Source: an uncultured Alphaproteobacteria bacterium
GTDB lineage: Bacteria > Pseudomonadota > Alphaproteobacteria > Micropepsales > Micropepsaceae
NCBI GenBank assembly: GCA_902825865.1
Contig: CADECX010000004.1
Span: forward strand, 1 to 64,000
Direction: 5' to 3'
DNA: 64,000 bases
Shown here: positions 54,571-63,305 of the stretch, one piece after another
Position numbering within the stretch: the first letter of the stretch is position 1
Layout: the number at the start of each line of letters is the position of its first letter
Notes under the pieces: model-generated
The model's input: the letters and a program-made list of their open reading frames with translations, nothing else
Told to the model about the DNA's origin: nothing
Database searches by the model: none
Program-made: the position numbers and the translations under genes

Positions 54571-55308
54571 ATGCTGTTCATTGCGGAAAATGAATTGGAA
54601 AAAGCGCTGGTCGAGGCGGTGAAAACGCCGTCCTCGGCGCCCAACTTCTATCGCCTGTTGCTGGAAAGCGACCTGCTGGTGATGGGCAGTGCGGAAGGGC
54701 GGGAAGAGGCGCAGGAACAATTTTCCCTGGAGCCCGGCACTAACCTGAAACTGGTCACCGGCCTCAAGGACGGCAACCCGTATCTGCCGGTTTTTTCCTC
54801 GCTGCCGCGGATGCAGGAATTCGTGGAGCAGGAAACCAAATATCTCAGCATCAATGGCCGCGCCCTGTTGGAGCTGACGCGCGGCGGGCCCATCATCCTC
54901 AATCCCGCGTCTCAATATGGCAAAGAGCTTTCCCCCCTGGAGGTCCAGCAGTTGCTGGCCGGTCCCACCCCACCCAAGCAATACCACTCCGTTGGCCAGG
55001 CGGCCTATCCCGAACCGCTGGTCCAGGCGCTGACGGCGGTCTTCGCCGCCCGCCCCGATATCGAGACCGCCTGGATGATCCAGGTCACCTTCGCCGATCG
55101 CGCGGATCAACCCCATCCGCTGGTCGGCATCGAAACCGCCGGCGACTGGCCGTCCTTGATACAGGCCATTCAGGCCGCCGCCGAGGCGCATGTCCCGGGC
55201 ATGCTGTTCGACATTCAACGCGTCGACCGGCGCAATCCCGCCGGCATGACCAGCGCCCTGATCCAGGTCCCGCCTTTCTATGTGCGCGGCGCCTCCACTC
55301 TCAATTGA
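54571..55308 (+). CDS. sseB: SseB family protein (enhanced serine sensitivity)
   Basis: The 245-residue protein has an SseB N-terminal domain (NELEKALVEAVKTPSSAPNF, YLPVFSSLPRMQEFVEQE) and an SseB C-terminal domain (EPLVQALTAVFAARPDIETA). In E. coli, excess SseB alters serine sensitivity; the biochemical role is not known. Here it lies between serC (21 bases after) and serA (17 bases before), which ties it to serine metabolism by position. Confidence 0.88.
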   Translation: MLFIAENELEKALVEAVKTPSSAPNFYRLLLESDLLVMGSAEGREEAQEQFSLEPGTNLKLVTGLKDGNPYLPVFSSLPRMQEFVEQETKYLSINGRALLELTRGGPIILNPASQYGKELSPLEVQQLLAGPTPPKQYHSVGQAAYPEPLVQALTAVFAARPDIETAWMIQVTFADRADQPHPLVGIETAGDWPSLIQAIQAAAEAHVPGMLFDIQRVDRRNPAGMTSALIQVPPFYVRGASTLN

Positions 55309-55325
55309 CAGCCAAGGACAAGCCC

Positions 55326-56906
55326 ATGCCGAAAGTTCTGATCGCCGACAAACTCTCCCCCGCCGCCGTCGCCATCTTCCGCGAACGCGGCGTCGATGCC
55401 GATGTGAAGACCGGCCTGAGCAAGGAAGAGCTGATCAAGATCGTGGATCAGTATGACGGCATCGCCATCCGTTCGGCCACCAAGCTGACCGCCGACGTTC
55501 TCAAGGCGGCCAAGAATCTGAAGGTGGTGGGCCGCGCCGGCATCGGCGTCGACAATGTCGATATTCCCGCCGCCACCGCCGCCGGCGTGATCGTGATGAA
55601 CACGCCCTTCGGCAATTCCATCACCACCGCCGAGCACGCTATTTCCCTGATGCTGGCCTTGGCGCGCGAACTGCCCGCCGCCAATGCCTCGACCCAGGCC
55701 GGCAAATGGGAAAAGAACCGCTTCATGGGCGTGGAAATCACCGGCAAGGTGCTGGGCCTGATCGGGGCCGGCAATATCGGCAGCATCGTCGCCGACCGCG
55801 CCAAGGGCCTCAAGATGCGGGTCGTCGCCTTCGATCCCTATCTGTCGCAGGAACGCGCCAACGATCTGGGCGTGGAAAAGGTCGAGTTGAACGATCTTCT
55901 GGCGCGCGCTGATTTCATCACTTTGCATGTGCCGATGACGCCGGAGACCAAGAACATTCTGTCGGCCGACGCCATCGCCAAGACCAAGAAGGGCGTGCGG
56001 ATCATCAATTGCGCGCGCGGCGGCTTGATCGACGAGAATGCCTTGAAGGCGGCGATCGACAATGGCCATGTCGCGGGCGCGGCTTTGGACGTGTTCGAAA
56101 CCGAGCCGGCCAAGGAGAATGTCCTGTTCGGCAACGAAAAAGTCGTCGCCACGCCGCATCTGGGCGCTTCCACCACCGAAGCACAGGAAAATGTCGCGCT
56201 GCAGGTGGCGGAACAGATTTCCGACTATCTCTTGACCGGCGCCATCACCAATGCGCTGAACATGCCGTCCATCTCGGCCTCGGAAGCGCAGAAAGTGCGG
56301 CCCTGGATTTCGCTGTCGGAAAAGCTGGGCTCGTTCGCCGGCCAATTGACCGGCACCAGCCTGACCGGCGTGGAGATTGTCTATGAAGGCACGCCTTCGC
56401 TGCTCAACACCCGCGCCTTGACCCAGGCGGCGCTGAACGGGTTGCTCAAGCCCATCCTGGCGGAGGTCAACATGGTCAATGCCCCGGTGATCGCCAAGGA
56501 GCGCGGCATCAAGGTGAGCGAGACCCGCCAGGACGCGCAGGGAATCTATGAAGGCTTCGTCAAGCTGGTGGTTTCGATGAGCGACGGCACCACCCGCCGG
56601 GTCGCCGGCACCGTCTTCTCCGACGGCCGCCCGCGCCTGATACAGATCAAGGATATCGGGCTGGACGCCGAGTTCGCGCCGCACATGCTCTATATCGTCA
56701 ATGAGGACAAGCCGGGCTTTATCGGCAAGCTGGGCACCCTGCTCGGCGACGCCAAGGTCAATATCGCCAACTTCACCCTGGGCCGCAGCGCTCCGGGCCA
56801 GGACGCCATCGCGCTGATCGAAGTGGACGGCGCGGTACCGGACGCTGTGGCGCAAGCCGTCGCCAACCTGCCGCAAGTGAAGCACGCAAAGCCGCTAGCG
56901 TTCTGA
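55326..56906 (+). CDS. serA: D-3-phosphoglycerate dehydrogenase
   Basis: The 526-residue enzyme oxidises 3-phosphoglycerate to start serine synthesis. It has GRAGIGVDNVDIPAAT, the Rossmann GAGNIGSIVADRAKGL, catalytic Arg in INCARGGLID, the Glu in DVFETEP and the His in VATPHLGAST, then an intervening ASB domain and a C-terminal ACT domain (YIVNEDKPGFIGKLGTLLGD). The ACT domain implies allosteric feedback by serine. ATG 55326 has AAGGA before it. Confidence 0.96.
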   Translation: MPKVLIADKLSPAAVAIFRERGVDADVKTGLSKEELIKIVDQYDGIAIRSATKLTADVLKAAKNLKVVGRAGIGVDNVDIPAATAAGVIVMNTPFGNSITTAEHAISLMLALARELPAANASTQAGKWEKNRFMGVEITGKVLGLIGAGNIGSIVADRAKGLKMRVVAFDPYLSQERANDLGVEKVELNDLLARADFITLHVPMTPETKNILSADAIAKTKKGVRIINCARGGLIDENALKAAIDNGHVAGAALDVFETEPAKENVLFGNEKVVATPHLGASTTEAQENVALQVAEQISDYLLTGAITNALNMPSISASEAQKVRPWISLSEKLGSFAGQLTGTSLTGVEIVYEGTPSLLNTRALTQAALNGLLKPILAEVNMVNAPVIAKERGIKVSETRQDAQGIYEGFVKLVVSMSDGTTRRVAGTVFSDGRPRLIQIKDIGLDAEFAPHMLYIVNEDKPGFIGKLGTLLGDAKVNIANFTLGRSAPGQDAIALIEVDGAVPDAVAQAVANLPQVKHAKPLAF

Positions 56907-56927
56907 TCACGGCTGTCGCCAAAGTAC

Positions 56928-56955
56928 AAAAGGGCGCCTCGCGGCGCCCTTTTTA
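56928..56955. terminator. Rho-independent terminator, probably bidirectional
   Basis: The stem GGGCGCC-TCGC-GGCGCCC is flanked by AAAA and TTTTT, giving a U-tract in both directions. It ends the serine operon and also touches the stop codon of the convergent Imm53 gene. Confidence 0.9.
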
Positions 56956-57291
56956 TTTGGTGTCAACTTCCGTGACCCATGATCGGAAAGCCTCTATGAG
57001 GCGAGGTAAGTCCCGAGGTCCACCATAGGCCTTAAATTTGGTGCCCTCGATCTTGGCCACCAACCACCTAAGATCACCATTCAATCCCTGTGGCGCTTGG
57101 GATTCGGCCACGTTCTCGAAAATCGGCTCGAAATGCTTTCCCGCCAGGGAGGTCTGTTCGAGATCGACTGTGAGGCTCCACCCGGGATTGTCCAGCGTGT
57201 CGATCGAGACCCCGTATTGGTGCTCCCAATCTTCGTTGCATTGGGCCATGTACCAATTCATCAGCCACGCAATGCCGTCAGGCTCAGCCAC
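56953..57291 (-). CDS. Imm53 family immunity protein (orphan)
   Basis: The 112-residue protein matches the Imm53 family of polymorphic-toxin immunity proteins: IAWLMNWYMAQCNEDWEHQY, IDTLDNPGWSLTVDL and a C-terminal FRSWV. It starts with GTG 57291, three bases after the chorismate mutase stop. Its codon and base use do not obviously differ from neighbours. No toxin, Rhs or secretion gene is in the window, so the target is unknown. Confidence 0.78.
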   Translation of the reverse strand: MAEPDGIAWLMNWYMAQCNEDWEHQYGVSIDTLDNPGWSLTVDLEQTSLAGKHFEPIFENVAESQAPQGLNGDLRWLVAKIEGTKFKAYGGPRDLPRLIEAFRSWVTEVDTK

Positions 57292-57294
57292 TTC

Positions 57295-57582
57295 TTAGAT
57301 CCGATTTTTGGCAATGGCCTCGTGGTGCCTGATGACCTCTTTGACGATGAAGTTGAGGAACTTCTCGGCAAAGTCCGGATCCAGCTTGGCGTCCTCGGCC
57401 AGTTTGCGCAGCCGCGCGATCTGGGCGGCTTCGCGTGAGGGATCGGCGGGCGGAAAATTGTGCGCCGCCTTGAACTCGCCCACCGCCTGGGTGCATTTGA
57501 AACGCTCCGCCAGCATGTGAATCAGCGCGGCATCGATATTGTCGATGCTATCTCGCAACCGCAGCAGTTCGGGATGGGTCAT
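57295..57582 (-). CDS. Chorismate mutase (AroQ type)
   Basis: The 95-residue helical protein has the AroQ layout: LLRLRDSIDNIDAALIHMLAERF with catalytic Arg, then QAVGEFKAAHNFPPADPSRE and FLNFIVKEVIRHHE. It converts chorismate to prephenate toward Phe and Tyr. The upstream interval to mlaA (227 bases) contains only a possible small hairpin GTCTGC-AATA-GCAGAC at 57781-57796. Confidence 0.9.
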   Translation of the reverse strand: MTHPELLRLRDSIDNIDAALIHMLAERFKCTQAVGEFKAAHNFPPADPSREAAQIARLRKLAEDAKLDPDFAEKFLNFIVKEVIRHHEAIAKNRI

Positions 57583-57809
57583 GACATGCCTTTCGTACGG
57601 CTTTGCACAGTTTCCAGGCGAAATATGTTTAAGCGAAAGCCCCGCCCGGCGCCAGCAAAGTTCCAGCCGGGGCTCTGATGCGATTTATTTTCAAACAAGG
57701 TGAACAGGCAAGCCAAATCCTCTTCCACCCCCCCGCTCAAGAGTGATTAGCTTGAGGGGCACAGGTGGGGGCTTGCGCAAGTCTGCAATAGCAGACGGCA
57801 AGAAAAGCA

Positions 57810-58541
57810 ATGCGAGAATTCGGGGTCGTTTGGGTATTGGCATTGGCGCTGATGGCCGGGGGTTGCGCGACCACAACGCGCGATGAAGACGGCCATGTCA
57901 CGGTCAGCGACCCCTTCGAAGGCGTGAACCGCTTCTTCTTCGACCTCAACCAGCGGCTGGACCGCAATGCGGGGCGTCCGGCGGCGACCGCCTACCGCGA
58001 AACCGTTCCGGTATCGATACGCGGCGGCCTGCACAATGTACTGGACAATCTGGGCGGCCCGGTCACCGTTGCCAACAGCCTGCTGCAGGCGCGTTTGGAA
58101 AGCGCCGGCATCGCGGCGGGACGCTTTCTGGTCAACAGCACCGTCGGCGTCGCGGGCATCTTCGACGTCGCCACCGATTGGGGCATGCCCAGCCGCCCGC
58201 GCGACTTCGGCGAGACCATGGGCACCTATGGTGTGCCGCCGGGTCCCTATCTGGTGCTGCCGTTCCGCGGCTCAACCGATGTGCGCGACTTTGCCGGCAA
58301 CTATCTCGACGGTTATGCCACGCCCTTGCGCTATGTCCGCTATGACGGGCGCAACTATGTCGGCCTGATGAAATCCACCCTGGGCTCGGTAAACAATCGC
58401 GCCAACAACCTCGTCACCCTTCGCGACATCGAGCGCGCCAGCGTGGACTATTACGCCACCATGCGGACCTGGTACATGGAACGCCGGGCCCGCCTGATCG
58501 AAGACACCCCCGTCAGGACCGGAGAATTGCCGGACTTTTAA
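57810..58541 (+). CDS. mlaA: MlaA/VacJ outer-membrane lipoprotein
   Basis: The 243-residue lipoprotein has lipobox AGGC (Cys at about 19) and the MlaA body: DPFEGVNRFFFDLNQRLD, VPVSIRGGLHNVLDNLGGP, STVGVAGIFDVATDWGM and FGETMGTYGVPPGPYLVLPF. It removes mislocalised phospholipids from the outer leaflet of the outer membrane. It lies 30 bases before hpnN. Confidence 0.93.
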   Translation: MREFGVVWVLALALMAGGCATTTRDEDGHVTVSDPFEGVNRFFFDLNQRLDRNAGRPAATAYRETVPVSIRGGLHNVLDNLGGPVTVANSLLQARLESAGIAAGRFLVNSTVGVAGIFDVATDWGMPSRPRDFGETMGTYGVPPGPYLVLPFRGSTDVRDFAGNYLDGYATPLRYVRYDGRNYVGLMKSTLGSVNNRANNLVTLRDIERASVDYYATMRTWYMERRARLIEDTPVRTGELPDF

Positions 58542-58571
58542 CAGCGGGCCAAAAATGCTCTAAACCGGCCC

Positions 58572-61175
58572 ATGATGGCCGTTGAACGCATCGTTGCCTT
58601 TTGCTGCCGCTTCCCAAAGGCAGTGATCGTGATCTGCCTCCTGCTGGCGGGGGCGACCGGCTGGTATACCCAGCAGAATTTCGCCATGAACACCGACAGC
58701 GAGCAGCTGATCGACGCCAAGGTGGGCTGGCGCATGCGCCAGGCGCGATTCGACGCCGCCTTCCCGCAACAGACAAACCTGACCCTGGCGGTGATCGACG
58801 GCGCCACCCCCGAGCTGGCCGAATCGGCCGCCGCGCGCCTGACCGAAAAGCTGGCGGCCAATCCCACGATGTTCAGCTATGTCCGGCGTCCCGATGGCGG
58901 CGCCTTCTTCAACCAGAACGGCCTCCTGTTCCTGCCGCTGAACGAAGTGCAGGAGACCAGCCAGCAGCTGATCAAGGCCCAGCCCTTTCTAGGCGGCCTG
59001 TCGTCGGACCCCTCCTTGCGCGGGATCATGACCAATCTTTCCACCGCCTTGCTGGGCGTCAGCACCGGCAACGCCAAGCTGGGCGATTTCGATACCGCCC
59101 TGGCGCGCTTCGGCGATGTGTTCGACGCCGCCGCGCAGGGCAAGACTCAATTCATGTCCTGGCGCTCGCTGATCACCGGCGCAGCTCCGAGGCCGGAGGA
59201 AATCCGCCGCTTCATCGAGATCAAGCCCAGGCTGGATTTCAATGCCCTGGAGCCGGGCAAGGAAGCCAATGACATCATCCGCGCCGAGGCCCGTGCGCTT
59301 GGCCTGACGCCGGAGCATGGCGTGCGCGTGCGCCTGACCGGTCCGGTGCCGCTGTCGGACGAGGAATTCGGCACCATCACCGACCGGGTCGAACTGATGG
59401 TGGCGGCGATGATGGGCGGGGTGATCTTGACCTTGTGGCTGGCGCTCAAAAGTTTCCGGCTCATCTCCGCCATTCTGGTGACCCTGTTCGTGGGCCTGGC
59501 CATCACCATGGGCGTTGGCCTGGCGATGGTGGGCGTTTTCAACATCATCTCCATCGCCTTTATCGCCTTGTTCGTCGGATTGGGCGTGGATTTCGGAATC
59601 CAGTTTTCGGTGCGATACCGCAGCGAACGCCATCGCAACGACAATCTGGCGGAAGCCCTGACCGCTACGGGGCGCGGCGCCGGCGTGCCCCTGGCGCTGG
59701 CATCGGCCGCGACCGCCGCGGGATTTTTCTCCTTCCTGCCCACCACCTATACCGGTGTCGCCGAACTGGGGAAGGTCGCGGGCATCGGCATGATCGTGGC
59801 GTTTCTCTTGTCGATCACCATGCTGCCCGCGCTTCTGATGCTGCTCAATCCGCCCGGCGAAAATGAAGATGTCGGATTTCGCAGCCTGGGATGGCTTGAC
59901 GATTTCATGACCCGCAATCGCCGCAATGTCATTCGCATCGCCGCGCTTTCGGGCGTGGTGTCGCTGGCATTGATGGCGTTTGTGAAATTCGATTCCAATC
60001 CCTTGAATCTTCGCAGTCCCAAGGTGGAGTCGGTTTCCACCCTGCTGGACCTGATGAAGAACCCCCAGACATCGCCCAACACCATCGATGTGCCGGCTAA
60101 TTCCTTGATGGAGGCCGATGCGCTGGCCAGTCGCATCCAGCAGGGATCGCTGGTCGAGTATGCCCTGACCTTGTCGAGTCTGGTCCCCGACCAGCAAAAG
60201 GAAAAGCTGGCGCTGATCGCCGATGCCGGCAGCCTGCTGGACGCGACCTTGAATCCGTTCGACATGATGCCCGCGCCCAGCGACGCCGAGCAGATCGCGG
60301 CCTTCAAGAGCACCGCCGAGAAATTACGCGCCGCCGCGGGGACCGCGCAGGACAAGCCGGCCCGGGATGCCCGCCGGCTGGCCGATGCGTTGGACGCGGT
60401 GGTCAAGGCGGGTCCGGCCGCTCTCGCCCGCGCCCGCGAAGCGCTGGAGCCGGGCCTCAAAATCATGCTGGGGCAGGTCTCCGATTCCTTGAAGGCCGCG
60501 CCCGTCACGATCCAAGCCATGCCCGAGGATCTGCGCGCCGACTGGATTGCCGCCGACGGCACCGCCCGCATCCGCGTCTTCCCCAAGGACACCAGCAACG
60601 ATCCCGCTGCCTTGTCGGCATTTTCGGATCAGGTGTTGGGGGTTGCCCCGCAAGCCACCGGCGCACCGATTTCCATCCGGGAATCCGGCAAGACGATCGT
60701 GGGGGCGTTCATGGAAGCGGGCGCCCTGTCTTTTGTCGCCATCATCATCCTGTTGGCGCTGGTTCTGCGCAGCATGCACGATGTGTTGATGACCTTGGCG
60801 CCGCTGGTTCTGTCCGGGCTGCTCACGCTCGCGACTTGCGTGCTGCTGGGGATTAGGCTGAACTTCGCCAATGTCATCGCCTTGCCCCTGCTGCTGGGCA
60901 TCGGCGTGGCCTTCAATATCTATTTTGTGGTGGCCTGGCGGCATGGCCAGCGCTGCTTCCTGGCCTCCAGCCTCACCCGCGCGGTGATCTTCTCCGCCGC
61001 CACCACCGCCAGCGGCTTCGGCACCCTGTGGCTGAGCATCCATCCCGGCACCGCCAGCATGGGCGAATTGCTGATGATTTCCCTGGGCTGGGTGCTGGTG
61101 ACGACCTTGTTCCTGTCGCCGGCCTTGCTGGGCCCGCCGAGCCACACGTTAGAGATGCACGATCCAGAAGTGTAA
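58572..61175 (+). CDS. hpnN: HpnN-type RND transporter (hopanoid transport)
   Basis: The 867-residue protein is an MMPL/RND-type transporter with one N-terminal helix (about 13-30), a large periplasmic loop, a helix bundle (about 275-410, with FVGLGVDFGIQFSVRY), a second loop and a final bundle (about 715-860, with LPLLLGIGVAFNIYF). These agree with hopanoid biosynthesis-associated HpnN, which moves hopanoids to the outer membrane. It follows mlaA directly, and hpnM lies beyond on the opposite strand. Confidence 0.9.
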   Translation: MMAVERIVAFCCRFPKAVIVICLLLAGATGWYTQQNFAMNTDSEQLIDAKVGWRMRQARFDAAFPQQTNLTLAVIDGATPELAESAAARLTEKLAANPTMFSYVRRPDGGAFFNQNGLLFLPLNEVQETSQQLIKAQPFLGGLSSDPSLRGIMTNLSTALLGVSTGNAKLGDFDTALARFGDVFDAAAQGKTQFMSWRSLITGAAPRPEEIRRFIEIKPRLDFNALEPGKEANDIIRAEARALGLTPEHGVRVRLTGPVPLSDEEFGTITDRVELMVAAMMGGVILTLWLALKSFRLISAILVTLFVGLAITMGVGLAMVGVFNIISIAFIALFVGLGVDFGIQFSVRYRSERHRNDNLAEALTATGRGAGVPLALASAATAAGFFSFLPTTYTGVAELGKVAGIGMIVAFLLSITMLPALLMLLNPPGENEDVGFRSLGWLDDFMTRNRRNVIRIAALSGVVSLALMAFVKFDSNPLNLRSPKVESVSTLLDLMKNPQTSPNTIDVPANSLMEADALASRIQQGSLVEYALTLSSLVPDQQKEKLALIADAGSLLDATLNPFDMMPAPSDAEQIAAFKSTAEKLRAAAGTAQDKPARDARRLADALDAVVKAGPAALARAREALEPGLKIMLGQVSDSLKAAPVTIQAMPEDLRADWIAADGTARIRVFPKDTSNDPAALSAFSDQVLGVAPQATGAPISIRESGKTIVGAFMEAGALSFVAIIILLALVLRSMHDVLMTLAPLVLSGLLTLATCVLLGIRLNFANVIALPLLLGIGVAFNIYFVVAWRHGQRCFLASSLTRAVIFSAATTASGFGTLWLSIHPGTASMGELLMISLGWVLVTTLFLSPALLGPPSHTLEMHDPEV

Positions 61176-61182
61176 TCCCCAA

Positions 61183-61329
61183 CCCCCTCCGGTTTCAGCT
61201 TTCTCTCGGCTCGCTACGCTTCGCCTCGATCGCTGAAACCACCCTGGCTCGCGCGGCTCACTGCGCTGTCGCGCGCCGCGCTGCGCCGCTTCGCCCCCCT
61301 TGCCGCGCTACGCGCAAAGGGGGAGGCGG
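61183..61329. repeat. Long hairpin/repeat region after hpnN
   Basis: The region begins CCCCCTCCGGTTTC. It contains a perfect nine-base inverted repeat GGTTTCAGC / GCTGAAACC (61191-61199 and 61232-61240) and ends with a stem pairing CCCCCTTGCCGCG with CGCGCAAAGGGGG. The start and end wording recall the R1 family, but the middle differs. No gene is seen in the interval. Confidence 0.5.
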
Positions 61330-61362
61330 ATCTGTGGAATTCGTGAGATAGGGGCTAGCTGG

Positions 61363-61983
61363 CTACGCCAGCATTTGATCGGTCAAGGCATTGATACGCT
61401 TGGTCAGGCCGCTGGCGCCGCCGGAGGCAAAGACCCCGGCGAAGTCGGAACGCTTCTGCGCCATCTGGCTGATATTGCCGGCGAGATAGACGTCGGTGAC
61501 CTTCCACTCCGATCCCACCTGATGCATCCGGTAATTGAAGGCGATGGTTTCGTTGGCGGTCTTCAGGCTGCTTTTGACGAAATGATCGCTGCCGCGCGCG
61601 ATGGAAACCGGCTCGACGGTGAATTTCTCGCCGCCGAAGGAATCGAAATTCTTGGCGTAATTGGCGATGGTCATGCGGCTGAAAGCTTCGGTCAGCGCTT
61701 TCTTGTCGGCGTCCGGCAACGCCGCGAAGCCTGGACCGATGGCGGTGGCGGTCATGGCGGAAAGGTCGAACGCCTTTTCCACCGCCGGCTTCAATTTCTC
61801 ATAACGCGATTTTGCGGTACCACCCGATTTCATCGAAGCCAGCAAGGCGTCATAGAATCCCTGCACCTGCGCGGCAGCCGGGTCGGCGGCTTGCGCCATC
61901 ACCGGCTGGGGCAGAACCAGCATGGCGGCGGGAGCCGCGGACAGCATCACGGCGGCACAGACAGATCGCAGAAAACGCTTCAT
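61363..61983 (-). CDS. hpnM: HpnM/MlaC-like periplasmic lipid-binding protein
   Basis: The 206-residue protein has a signal peptide (about 1-31) and the MlaC/Ttg2D fold: VQGFYDALLASMKS, then MTIANYAKNFDSFGGEKF, NYRMHQVGSEWKVTDVYLAG and a final helix. It would ferry lipids or hopanoids across the periplasm. Proximity to hpnN and mlaA favours HpnM, though plain MlaC cannot be excluded. Confidence 0.82.
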   Translation of the reverse strand: MKRFLRSVCAAVMLSAAPAAMLVLPQPVMAQAADPAAAQVQGFYDALLASMKSGGTAKSRYEKLKPAVEKAFDLSAMTATAIGPGFAALPDADKKALTEAFSRMTIANYAKNFDSFGGEKFTVEPVSIARGSDHFVKSSLKTANETIAFNYRMHQVGSEWKVTDVYLAGNISQMAQKRSDFAGVFASGGASGLTKRINALTDQMLA

Positions 61984-62071
61984 TGAACTCTCCTTTATTC
62001 ACCCCGTGTAACGCCTGAAAGCTGAATGGGACCCGAACAGCTTGGCGAAAATCAGGCGGATTTCCGCCCTT

Positions 62072-62995
62072 TTAACTGTCCCGGTCCAGCAGAAAGAAAG
62101 GCAGGGCCGACAATTCGGGGGCCTTTGCGGCATAGGGGCCCAGCGCCTCGACGGCGCGCCGGGCGCGCTTTTCGGCTTCGGCGCGGGCGCCCGCAACCCC
62201 CAGCAATGTCACCAGCGTTTGCTTGCCCATGTCGGCATCCTTGCCCACCGCCTTGCCGGTTTTTTCCGCCGTGCTGGTGACGTCCAGCAAATCGTCGGTG
62301 ATCTGGAACACCACGCCCATATCCTCGGCATAGGCTTTCAGGCGGCCACGGGTTTCGGCATCCGCCTGTCCCAGGATCGGTCCGGCTTCGCAGGAAAATT
62401 CGAACAGCTGGCCGGTCTTGCGGCGCTGCAGATCGATCACATCTTCGATGTCAAAACTCTTATCGGCCAGCATGTCGATGATCTGGCCGCCGATCATGCC
62501 GCTGTGACCGCTGGCTTCCGCCAGCCGCGCGATAAGCGCGCAACGCACCTCGGCGGACGGATGGGTGCGGGCATCGGCGAGAATTTCAAAAGCGATGGTC
62601 AGAAGGGCGTCGCCTGCCAGCACCGCCGTCATTTCATCAAAGGCGATATGGGTGGTGGGACGGCCGCGGCGCAGATCGTCGTCATCCATGCAGGGCAGAT
62701 CGTCATGCACCAGGCTGTAGGTGTGCAGGGATTCGATCGCCGCCCCCACCCGAAGGCTCCGCGAATCATCCACCCCGAACAGGCGGGCGGAATGCAGCAC
62801 CAGGAAGGGCCGCAAGCGCTTGCCCCCCGCCATGATGGCGTAGCGCATGGCCTCCTGGACCCGGGCCTGACGCCCGGCCGGCACCGGCAACACCGCATCC
62901 AGGTCGGCGTCGACCAGCTTGGCGGACGCCGAAATCGCTTTGGGCAGCCGGCTGGTGTCGATTCCGGCAGGCAAATCGAGGGTTTTATTGGACAT
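62072..62995 (-). CDS. ispA: Farnesyl diphosphate synthase (polyprenyl synthetase)
   Basis: The 307-residue trans-prenyltransferase has GGKRLRPFLVL, the first Asp-rich motif DDLPCMDDDDLRRGRPTTH and the second DDLLD motif. It makes C15 farnesyl diphosphate, the precursor of hopanoids and quinone tails. ATG 62995 is preferred; an upstream extension is low-complexity. xseB and dxs, frequent neighbours in other alphaproteobacteria, are not adjacent. Confidence 0.92.
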   Translation of the reverse strand: MSNKTLDLPAGIDTSRLPKAISASAKLVDADLDAVLPVPAGRQARVQEAMRYAIMAGGKRLRPFLVLHSARLFGVDDSRSLRVGAAIESLHTYSLVHDDLPCMDDDDLRRGRPTTHIAFDEMTAVLAGDALLTIAFEILADARTHPSAEVRCALIARLAEASGHSGMIGGQIIDMLADKSFDIEDVIDLQRRKTGQLFEFSCEAGPILGQADAETRGRLKAYAEDMGVVFQITDDLLDVTSTAEKTGKAVGKDADMGKQTLVTLLGVAGARAEAEKRARRAVEALGPYAAKAPELSALPFFLLDRDS

Positions 62996-63305
62996 GCTGC
63001 CCCATTTTACGGCCGCCAGAAGGTGTTTTGCGGTGACTATTCTGGGGACCCCGCCCCCGGGGACCAGGCTCCATTGGCCCGCTTGTAGCCCTGAATCCGC
63101 CCCTGTTTCCAGCCGCTTTTGACCCGGTTCCCGCGACATTTCACAGCCCCGCCCAGGCCGCCCCTTGCCCATGCGGGCGCAGGGGTTGCACCCCCTATCG
63201 GGAAAAGGGAAAATGACTATGTTGCAGCGCCATAGCCGAGAATCCGCCGGTTTCGGCGGCTGGCCGGGGGCGGCCAGGTCTTTTGGAGCCGGATTAGGGA
63301 TCGAC
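62996..63305. other. Intergenic region between divergent ispA and ispH
   Basis: The 310 bases between the two divergent isoprenoid genes are GC-rich. They contain a CCGCCGG-TT-TCGGCGG type stem near 63250 and a CCCCGGGGGC-rich dyad near 63050. I see no convincing gene and no promoter I would defend. They must contain the starts of both transcripts. Confidence 0.6.
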
